Made by a program: the position numbers and the translations under genes. Below, piece by piece: positions 1 through 5,610 of a stretch of 11,139 nt of DNA. Under the pieces are notes generated by a model. The model did no database searches, was not told the DNA's origin, and worked only from the letters and a program-made list of their open reading frames with translations. Within the stretch, counting starts at the first letter, position 1, and the number at the start of each line of letters is the position of its first letter. The stretch is taken from contig CAMFSS010000040.1 in the NCBI GenBank assembly GCA_945983195.1, positions 1-11,139 on the forward strand. The letters run 5' to 3'. The DNA comes from an uncultured Prevotellaceae bacterium (GTDB taxonomy: Bacteria; Bacteroidota; Bacteroidia; Bacteroidales; Muribaculaceae).

Positions 1-640
1 GCGTTAGGGAAGAATAGTCATTCATAATCACCAATTCGTGCGCATAGTCGAGCGTTTTTTTCGTGAAAATCCATTTTTCATCGTCGGTGGCGATGGGAAG
101 ATTGTCGCCTGGAGAATACCACATCACTGTGCCTTCGGCATTTCGGAGCGGAAAGATTTTGAGCAACTGTCCGGCATAGAGCATCTTGAAGATGTTGTAT
201 TTTTCGTCGGCATCGCGAAGCTCCTTAGTAGGATTGTCAAGTCGGTATCTGCCCGTTTCATCAAAAAAGTCGGAAAGCGAGGCTTGGTTGCCATCGATTC
301 CGAGAGAGCGGCATGCATCATTTCCCTTGATCTTAATCATTTTCTCGCCACGCCACGAAGTGAAGTGGAAAATCCAGCCTGTGAAAACCTGTTCGGCCGA
401 AAGACCTCGGTAGGATTTTTCGCCGGTTAGTTTCACTGTGAAGTCGTGCGCAAGAGTATGGAGAGGGCAGATGCGTCCATTGTAGAGCACCATAAGGTCG
501 CAGAATCGGTTGGCTACATGGGCGGGCAGATGACGTGGCAATGGCGGTTGCTGTGAATGTGATGCGTAGCCGGAAATAGACGTAATGAGGCACAGAAATG
601 CGCCGAGCATAGTGCGTAGGTGTCGTAAAGATATGGTCAT
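1..640 (-). CDS. ccsA: Cytochrome c biogenesis protein CcsA/ResC family, N-terminal part (cut by left edge)
   Basis: This is the first 213 codons of a larger gene that continues beyond the window. The reading frame opens at the ATG at 640-638 and has no stop to base 1. Residues 1-27 form a signal sequence or membrane segment (hydrophobic core around 12-24). A periplasmic-type region follows with the stretch NGRICPLHTLAHDF at 54-67 and a GLSAEQVFTGW segment at 79-89, which I recognise from the long N-terminal extension of Bacteroidota CcsA proteins. In that family the C-terminal half carries the haem-handling membrane domain with a tryptophan-rich motif; it lies outside the window. Together with ResB, CcsA forms the System II synthase that exports haem and ligates it to CxxCH cysteines. 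The start codon overlaps the upstream stop as ATGA (640-637), pointing to coupled translation. The family call is fairly firm, but the diagnostic domain is not visible here. Confidence 0.8.
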   Translation of the reverse strand, partial: MTISLRHLRTMLGAFLCLITSISGYASHSQQPPLPRHLPAHVANRFCDLMVLYNGRICPLHTLAHDFTVKLTGEKSYRGLSAEQVFTGWIFHFTSWRGEKMIKIKGNDACRSLGIDGNQASLSDFFDETGRYRLDNPTKELRDADEKYNIFKMLYAGQLLKIFPLRNAEGTVMWYSPGDNLPIATDDEKWIFTKKTLDYAHELVIMNDYSSLT

Positions 641-1212
641 GGCTTTGTGTTGTGGGGATTATTGAATTGGTGCAGCAGTGCGCGGAAAGTGCTTCGTCGC
701 TCGAAAAAGAACAGAATCAGCGAGAACAGGAGCAGAGCATATCCGGTGTAGGTGATTGCAATGCCGTAGGGGTCGAAGAACACCGAAAGCTGCACTTTGT
801 CGGCATCGGGCAGATAGCTGTGAATGTAGAAGCGATAGTGCCGGTAGCTGAAAACGTGGTTCATTGCGAGTGAGCCGTGTGTCACTGCGGTGTGAGGGTG
901 TGCATCATTGGAAGCTGCAAGAGTATTGTCGGTTACGCACAATTTGCAGCGATAGTCCATAGGAGAGTCGGTTCCAGGATAGTTTACTACCTCGAAGTGC
1001 GACAATTGCACAGCAAACGGCAAAATGAAGCTGTCGCCCGAATTGAGGGTGAGGGTATCGGTGAGGCACTCTTTCCAGACAGTAATCGACCCTTGCCTAC
1101 TTGTGAGCCACGTAACAACCCCGCCCACCACCATCACCGCAAAGGCGATGTGAATGAGCAGGGTAGCAGGACGCTTGCACATTATGCGAAAGTGACCGTG
1201 ATTGAGCAACAT
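637..1212 (-). CDS. resB: ResB/Ccs1-like cytochrome c biogenesis protein, short form
   Basis: The protein has 191 residues from the ATG at 1212-1210. There is one membrane segment near residues 17-36, a periplasmic domain of about 115 residues, and a second membrane segment near 151-170 followed by a basic cytoplasmic tail. The late region HYRFYIHSYLPDADKVQLSV, then DPYGIAITYTGY, is the ResB signature in which a strand-rich domain runs into the last helix. Classical ResB proteins are longer, with more N-terminal helices; short two-helix forms are usual in Bacteroidota beside a long CcsA. ResB is thought to hold reduced apocytochrome or haem for CcsA. I chose this start because it overlaps the stop of the di-haem gene (TGATG), although Met11 at 1182 is also possible. 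An in-frame extension to 1317 only runs antiparallel-free into the upstream gene and is unlikely to be translated. The downstream ccsA overlaps by four bases. Confidence 0.85.
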   Translation of the reverse strand: MLLNHGHFRIMCKRPATLLIHIAFAVMVVGGVVTWLTSRQGSITVWKECLTDTLTLNSGDSFILPFAVQLSHFEVVNYPGTDSPMDYRCKLCVTDNTLAASNDAHPHTAVTHGSLAMNHVFSYRHYRFYIHSYLPDADKVQLSVFFDPYGIAITYTGYALLLFSLILFFFERRSTFRALLHQFNNPHNTKP

Positions 1213-2798
1213 CAGATGGAATTGATGAATTTTACAATAGCATCGCGGTCGGACTTCGATAGCACGCGGAATTTCTCGACTGATTGACGGGCATCGCTTT
1301 GGGCATCGCCGTGCCACATGATTGACTCAATGACGGTGCGTGCACGGCAGTCGTGCAGACGGTCGACACCGCCGTTAATCAGTTCGCTCAGTCCGCGTCC
1401 CCACAGAGGAGTAGTTCGGCACCAGCCTGTGCGTATGTCGTTCTTCATATTGAGCTTATGCTGCACCATGTCGGTGTAGGGCCAAATCTTTTGGTGCGGA
1501 TAGCGAGGCAGGCGGGCATCGGCATCGCTAAACAGTCCGTTGGGGTCGGTGAAGCGATCCTCGCCCGTAGTCCATGACGGACGGTGGCAGTAGGCGCAGC
1601 CGATTTCGGTGAAAAGCTGCTTGCCGCGCTGCACATCGGCATCGTCGAGGTCGCGTGCGGCAGGAACGGCAAGACCGCGGTGCCACACCATGAAATTGAT
1701 GTAGTCGTCATCGCTCATTTCCACATCGAGGTCGCGCGACATAAGATAGTCGTAGATGTCGGCTTCGACACCACGGTCGGTTTTGCGCTCGGGGAAATAA
1801 TTGTAGAATTCAGCCTGCACTTCGGGGTCTTTTGAGGCTGTGAGTGCGTAGGTGGCGGTCATGTAGTGGTAACGGCGGTCGCTTCGGGTAACATTGGTAA
1901 TGTTCCAGATAGCATTTGCACCGGCAGCATCTTGCAGCGGGCCACGCGAAAGTGCATAGGTGAAACGCAGCGGGTGGCTTGTCTTGCCATAGGTCTTCAC
2001 CCAGTTGCCATTGGCGAAAATTGCAGGGTTGAGCTTCACTCCGGCAGCTTCTTCGGCGGCATAGGGTGCCTTCAGGTCATCATCGTCGATAGCGTCGTGC
2101 AGTCCGGTTCCGTAGATGCCGATGGTCGATTCAAGGCGCACTTTCACATTTGCGTGAGGCACCTCGGAGGTTACGCCATTCAGTGTCACTTCAAGAGGCA
2201 CATAATAAGCATCTTTAGGGATTGAAACTTCGGGATAGATTAGGCTGTAGGTTTCGCCATCGGGGAAGCGGTTACCCCACTCGTCGGTGTAGTCCTTCCA
2301 GTCGATTTTGATTTTTGTTTCATCTACAGGCGCTTTGAAAGGAGCTACTGCGAGAGTCTGCGGCATACCGGTGAGCGAGCTTAGATAGTTGTCGTTTTCA
2401 TCGGTGATGACAAGAAGATAGCCATTGCCCATAGTGTTGGCTCGATATTCGGTTTGTCGCTTGCCGTGTCCGTAGTTAGGGTGGCAATAAAGACAACCGC
2501 GACGTACCATGAGAGGTCCGAGTCCGCTGAATGCACCAGTGGAATTTTCATTGAAATCGCGCTCAAATTGCTGCTCGCCATGCTTGAATGCCTGTGTCAG
2601 TCCGGCATTTTCGATTGCAGGAGTAGGCTGCTCGTAGGCGTAGGTAGTTTCGTTGAACACAGTTCCGAGTTTGCCGCCAGCATACCATTCCTCCGAAAGT
2701 TCGGTAGTCACATCGGGTGATTCAGTACCCGTATTGCTGTCGCTGCACGCTGCGAGAGCAGTGGCGCATAATGCTAAAAAAATGTATTTGCAGTTCAT
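1212..2798 (-). CDS. Di-haem oxidoreductase (DHOR) family lipoprotein
   Basis: The protein has 528 residues from the ATG at 2798-2796. Residues 1-17 are a lipoprotein signal peptide ending in a LAAC lipobox, so Cys18 would be lipidated. Two c-type haem motifs are visible, CLYCH at 102-106 and CAYCH at 401-405. The C-terminal block with TTPLWGRGL (462-470), DRLHDCRART (479-488) and IMWHGDAQ (493-500) is typical of the family often annotated as di-haem oxidoreductase or thiol oxidoreductase, distantly related to di-haem cytochrome c peroxidases. The natural substrate is not established for these proteins. An ATG 21 codons upstream (2861) is in frame, but it lies inside a stem-loop and would bury the signal peptide, so I rejected it. 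Cys460 and Cys484 are two extra cysteines outside the haem motifs. An imelysin gene upstream and resB/ccsA overlapping downstream fit a haem protein whose maturation genes travel with it. Confidence 0.9.
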   Translation of the reverse strand: MNCKYIFLALCATALAACSDSNTGTESPDVTTELSEEWYAGGKLGTVFNETTYAYEQPTPAIENAGLTQAFKHGEQQFERDFNENSTGAFSGLGPLMVRRGCLYCHPNYGHGKRQTEYRANTMGNGYLLVITDENDNYLSSLTGMPQTLAVAPFKAPVDETKIKIDWKDYTDEWGNRFPDGETYSLIYPEVSIPKDAYYVPLEVTLNGVTSEVPHANVKVRLESTIGIYGTGLHDAIDDDDLKAPYAAEEAAGVKLNPAIFANGNWVKTYGKTSHPLRFTYALSRGPLQDAAGANAIWNITNVTRSDRRYHYMTATYALTASKDPEVQAEFYNYFPERKTDRGVEADIYDYLMSRDLDVEMSDDDYINFMVWHRGLAVPAARDLDDADVQRGKQLFTEIGCAYCHRPSWTTGEDRFTDPNGLFSDADARLPRYPHQKIWPYTDMVQHKLNMKNDIRTGWCRTTPLWGRGLSELINGGVDRLHDCRARTVIESIMWHGDAQSDARQSVEKFRVLSKSDRDAIVKFINSI

Positions 2799-2822
2799 TG
2801 TGATTGTTCGTTGTTTTTTAAT

Positions 2823-2866
2823 CGGCAATGCCTGCATACACTTTGTAGCTACTGCAAGCATTGCCG
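2823..2866 (-). promoter_or_regulatory. Intergenic stem-loop between imelysin and di-haem oxidoreductase genes
   Basis: Two 14-base arms (2853-2866 and 2823-2836) enclose a 16-base loop. Read as minus-strand RNA the stem is 13 Watson-Crick pairs plus one G-U pair; read as plus-strand RNA the same position is an A-C mismatch. This favours a structure acting in the transcript of this operon. The bases after the stem are AUUAAAAAAC, not a U tract, so a simple intrinsic terminator is unlikely. It lies 25 bases upstream of the chosen ATG. An mRNA processing or stability element, or an element setting di-haem protein output relative to imelysin, is possible; the function is inference. Confidence 0.6.
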
Positions 2867-2885
2867 GGCTAAAAGAGATTATGAT

Positions 2886-4019
2886 TTATTTGTACAGTGT
2901 CTTTTGGGCGGCAGTCAGAGCCTCGCTTAGAGCCTCGCAGGCATTCATTGCGGCACTCACTTCAGCAGCCTTGTAATTTTTCACAAACGGGCGTGGCATG
3001 GCATTGATGGCAGCCACACATGCGTCGATTGCCTTGATAACAGCCTCATCGGCAGCAGGGTCGACTGAGCGGATATATGCACTTACCGAATTGGCGTGAG
3101 CCGATGAAGCGCGGAAACCTCCGAAATATGCGTAGCGCACGCTTTCGATATTGTCGATAAAGTCTTGAATGGAATTATAGGCGTGAGGCGACTCGATATA
3201 GCTCTCGTCCTCGCCGGTGTGCGGTTTGCCTATTTTTGAGTTGCCAACTTCGTCGACTATATCCTTGCAGCCTTCGATAATCTGGTCGGTACCAAGAGTG
3301 ATTGATTTCCAAGTGCTTCCAGCCCGCACACCAATGCCCAGCTCTGCCCCGACGTTGGGATCCGGCTCCATTTCTGCATCTTCGATTATCGTGCGTTTTG
3401 CGGCAGTTACATTGTCGATTCCAGCCCAAGCGGCTTCCAGTCGGCAGCAGCTCAGTGCAAGGTCTTTAGCAACAGCAACGGCATAACGCAATTCGTCGGT
3501 TGAAATGTTGGTGGCAGGGCGGTTGGAGCCATTGCGGAATATTATATATTCAATTGCGTGATAGCCAACCAGACCGTAATTGAGGTTACCTACAACATTT
3601 TCAATATCGTCCATCATGTCCTTGCTGTTGAGCAGGCGGTTTAGGGCTGTGACGTCGAGCGGCCAAGTGTCGATGTGTGGGTCGATGTAGTATTTCGAAG
3701 CTGCACCGAAAAGGAATGCTTCGCTCCACTCCCAATACTGGCGCGACTCTTTCCACAAAGTGCAAGCTTCGGCCACGCGAGCATCAGTAGGGTAGTTGCG
3801 CAACTGCTCCATAGCATTTTGCAGTGCGATTGACTTGTCGGCAAGGCTGCTGTAGACAGGAACAACCGTAGCGTCTACAAAGCGTTCATTTACAGCCTGG
3901 AGAGCAGACTCCTTTTCGCTCAATGGAGAATTTGGCTCATCGCCATTGTCGCTGCACGAAGCTGTGATGAGTGCTGCCACGCAAAGCAGAGGTAGCTTGA
4001 AAAAAGGATAGAATTTCAT
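2886..4019 (-). CDS. Imelysin-family (peptidase M75-like, IrpA-like) lipoprotein
   Basis: The protein has 377 residues. Residues 1-21 form a signal peptide ending in TASC, with Cys22 as the lipidation site, followed at once by SDNGDE. The family hallmark GxHxxE is present as GYHAIE at 152-157. Other imelysin features are WKESRQYWEWSEAFLFG (89-105), IDTWP (116-120) and a C-terminal ESPHAYNSIQDFIDNIESV (276-294). The rest is predicted mostly helical, as expected for the two four-helix bundles of the family. Despite the peptidase name, characterised members are associated with iron uptake or iron regulation, and the GxHxxE residues are proposed to bind metal; proteolysis is doubtful. It lies 57 bases after the barrel gene and 87 bases before the di-haem gene, most likely in one transcript. 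The pairing with a di-haem oxidoreductase is a recurring arrangement. The metal and partner are not shown by the sequence. Confidence 0.9.
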   Translation of the reverse strand: MKFYPFFKLPLLCVAALITASCSDNGDEPNSPLSEKESALQAVNERFVDATVVPVYSSLADKSIALQNAMEQLRNYPTDARVAEACTLWKESRQYWEWSEAFLFGAASKYYIDPHIDTWPLDVTALNRLLNSKDMMDDIENVVGNLNYGLVGYHAIEYIIFRNGSNRPATNISTDELRYAVAVAKDLALSCCRLEAAWAGIDNVTAAKRTIIEDAEMEPDPNVGAELGIGVRAGSTWKSITLGTDQIIEGCKDIVDEVGNSKIGKPHTGEDESYIESPHAYNSIQDFIDNIESVRYAYFGGFRASSAHANSVSAYIRSVDPAADEAVIKAIDACVAAINAMPRPFVKNYKAAEVSAAMNACEALSEALTAAQKTLYK

Positions 4020-4076
4020 AGATAAAACGAGTTTTTATTGTTAATTGATAAAAATATTATTGGTTTCAATCATAGC

Positions 4077-5420
4077 TTAATGAAGGAAATAGCCGGCATA
4101 GACGATTCCAATGGAGATTGACGGCTCATTGTTGTAGGGCTGCTGATAGAACCGCTTTGAGAATTCGGCTTTTATTGCAATTTCACGCAGCGGATAATAG
4201 TTTACACCCACGGCTATACGGTGCTTGCCGCACCAGTTGTAGTCCATAATGCCCTGTGCAACTTTAGCCATGGAGTCATAGTATTCGTAGTGCCCGAATA
4301 CCCAGAATTGCTGTCCTGACAGCTTGGGGCTGTGAAGCGCTGAGAATACATCGTAGCCGGCTTCAACGCCTGCTGCTACGGCATCGGAGCCTACGGCAGT
4401 TTTGGGAGAAGGTGATGCCGTCGACATACTGCCTCGGTTGAACTCAGTGATTTCACGCGAGTCGTTGAGATGAGCCCAGTCGAAGTTGCCTCGGGCAATA
4501 ACGTGTCGGTTTTTGTACATAAAATCGAATGAGCCAATCATCACTTCGCCATGGCACCGGCTGTATTTGCTGTTTTTCGTGAGCGAGTTGCTGAAGCTTC
4601 TGCCATAATATCCGCTGACGCTAAGACGCAAATTGCGAATGGAGTAGTTGTCGATGCGCAAAGCTCCGGCATAGGCATTGGCAATCTTGAATTCGTAGGG
4701 GCTACCGGCACCGTCGTGAATAAAACCTTCAGAGCCGAAACGGTCGGAGTCAAGACCAGGCAAAAACATCACTTCATAACGCCATTTTGAGGTGCGCCCC
4801 CACAGGCTGATACCCGTTTCGTGCCAAGTGCATGGAAAAATGGTGTTTTCGCCTTCAGGACGGTAGACGGTGAAATATTCAGTGGGAAGATGGTGCTGGT
4901 TGGTCATTCCCACCGGCACAATAATGTGTCCCATGCGGAGATTCAAGGCGCGGTTGAAGCTCTTCTGAATCCAGAATTGCTCAAGAGCCACTTCGCCGCC
5001 ACGCTCGATTTCGCTCTCGTACTCGCCGGTCTCTTCGGCTTCCATTTCTACGGCACTTTCAGTGCCTCCGTGCTCGAATTCAATTTCAGAACCCATTGTC
5101 CAGCCGCAACCGAAGTCATAGCCAATCATCAGAACTACATGTGGAATGTCGAAACGGCCATGACTCGGGTCGTTGGAATGCTGTTCGGGTCGTGTGTAGC
5201 GTTGCCAGGCATCGCTGTAGAAGTTGCGTGTCATTACAGCCTCGCCATAGCCGCCCAAAGTGAGGCGTGATGCAATAGAGGGCTTTGCTGTGTGTTGCGA
5301 GGTCGCAGAAGTAGCGGTTGAGTCGGTTGCTTGCAGCACATTGCTGCTTGCAGCCATTCGGGGAACGGCAAATGATGCTGAGACAAGCAGCATCGGAAGA
5401 ATGGGGTGAAAGGTTTTCAT
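4077..5420 (-). CDS. Outer-membrane beta-barrel (porin-like) protein, first gene of the imelysin/di-haem operon
   Basis: The protein has 447 residues. Residues 1-24 look like a Sec signal peptide without a lipobox. From about residue 52 the sequence alternates hydrophobic and polar residues with many aromatic-rich strands (for example RLTLGGYGEAV at 52-62, NLRMGHIIVPVGM at 160-172, FWVFGHYEYYDSM at 372-384), and it ends with SIGIVYAGYFLH. This is the pattern of a transmembrane beta-barrel resembling the phosphate-selective porin fold (OprO/OprP type). I see no TonB box or plug domain, so it does not look like a TonB-dependent receptor. Residues 112-147 hold 14 glutamates and no aspartate, probably in a loop or turn, which could attract cations. 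Its position directly upstream of the imelysin lipoprotein, behind a promoter, suggests a passage or anchor for that system. The fold call is fairly safe; the cargo is unknown. Confidence 0.75.
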   Translation of the reverse strand: MKTFHPILPMLLVSASFAVPRMAASSNVLQATDSTATSATSQHTAKPSIASRLTLGGYGEAVMTRNFYSDAWQRYTRPEQHSNDPSHGRFDIPHVVLMIGYDFGCGWTMGSEIEFEHGGTESAVEMEAEETGEYESEIERGGEVALEQFWIQKSFNRALNLRMGHIIVPVGMTNQHHLPTEYFTVYRPEGENTIFPCTWHETGISLWGRTSKWRYEVMFLPGLDSDRFGSEGFIHDGAGSPYEFKIANAYAGALRIDNYSIRNLRLSVSGYYGRSFSNSLTKNSKYSRCHGEVMIGSFDFMYKNRHVIARGNFDWAHLNDSREITEFNRGSMSTASPSPKTAVGSDAVAAGVEAGYDVFSALHSPKLSGQQFWVFGHYEYYDSMAKVAQGIMDYNWCGKHRIAVGVNYYPLREIAIKAEFSKRFYQQPYNNEPSISIGIVYAGYFLH

Positions 5421-5478
5421 AACGTCGAAGTATTGTGCTTCTTGAAAAAGTAAATTTATGTGTTAAAAATTCACACTG

Positions 5479-5510
5479 CAAAATTACTTTTCAGAGAAAG
5501 CCTGCACAAT
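5479..5510 (-). promoter_or_regulatory. Bacteroidota-type promoter for the barrel-imelysin-DHOR-resB-ccsA operon
   Basis: On the minus strand TAATTTTG (5486-5479) matches the -7 consensus TAnnTTTG exactly. ATTG (5510-5507) matches three of four bases of the -33 TTTG box, with 20 bases between them, the expected spacing. Transcription would start near 5473, giving a leader of about 50 AU-rich bases. I see no convincing Fur-type palindrome over it. Confidence 0.55.
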
Positions 5511-5565
5511 ACTCAGATGTTGTGAAAATGTGCTTACAGCCATCACCACGAGAGGGTATTTTATA

Positions 5566-5597
5566 GGCAACCGAGCAATTTTTGATGCTTCGTTGCC
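5566..5597 (-). terminator. Hairpin 14 bases after the uvrA stop, weak terminator candidate
   Basis: The arms GGCAACGAAGCA and TGCTCGGTTGCC on the minus strand pair as 6 + 4 base pairs around a two-base internal mismatch, with an 8-base loop. The sequence after it, TATAAAATACCC, is AT-rich but has no U run. Its position just after the uvrA stop and before the next promoter suits a transcript end; the missing U tract keeps confidence low. Confidence 0.3.
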
Positions 5598-5610
5598 GTG
5601 TCGTGTGGTG

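Noticed and set aside
38..430. 130-codon open frame on the plus strand
   Set aside because: It is antisense to the ccsA frame, which is open from 640 to the edge and has recognisable family sequence; the plus-strand product shows no motif.
877..1287. 136-codon plus-strand open frame opposite resB
   Set aside because: It is the mirror of resB, and its sequence is low in recognisable features; no promoter or domain supports it.
1213..1317. Upstream start for ResB at 1317
   Set aside because: The added 35 residues lie inside the 3' end of the di-haem gene in another frame and look like arginine/cysteine-rich shadow sequence; the TGATG junction gives a better start.
2799..2861. Upstream start for the di-haem protein at 2861
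   Set aside because: It would add 21 residues ahead of a perfect lipoprotein signal peptide and would start inside a strong stem-loop.
2823..2866. Intrinsic terminator between imelysin and di-haem genes
   Set aside because: No U tract follows the stem on either strand, so termination is not supported; kept as a stem-loop of unknown role.
4020..4076. Separate promoter between the barrel and imelysin genes
   Set aside because: The 57-base gap is AT-rich but has no exact TAnnTTTG box on the minus strand and no hairpin, so co-transcription is more likely.
5421..5520. Fur-type iron box over the operon promoter
   Set aside because: The AT-rich leader contains no convincing inverted repeat resembling a Fur site; iron regulation remains possible but is not seen.
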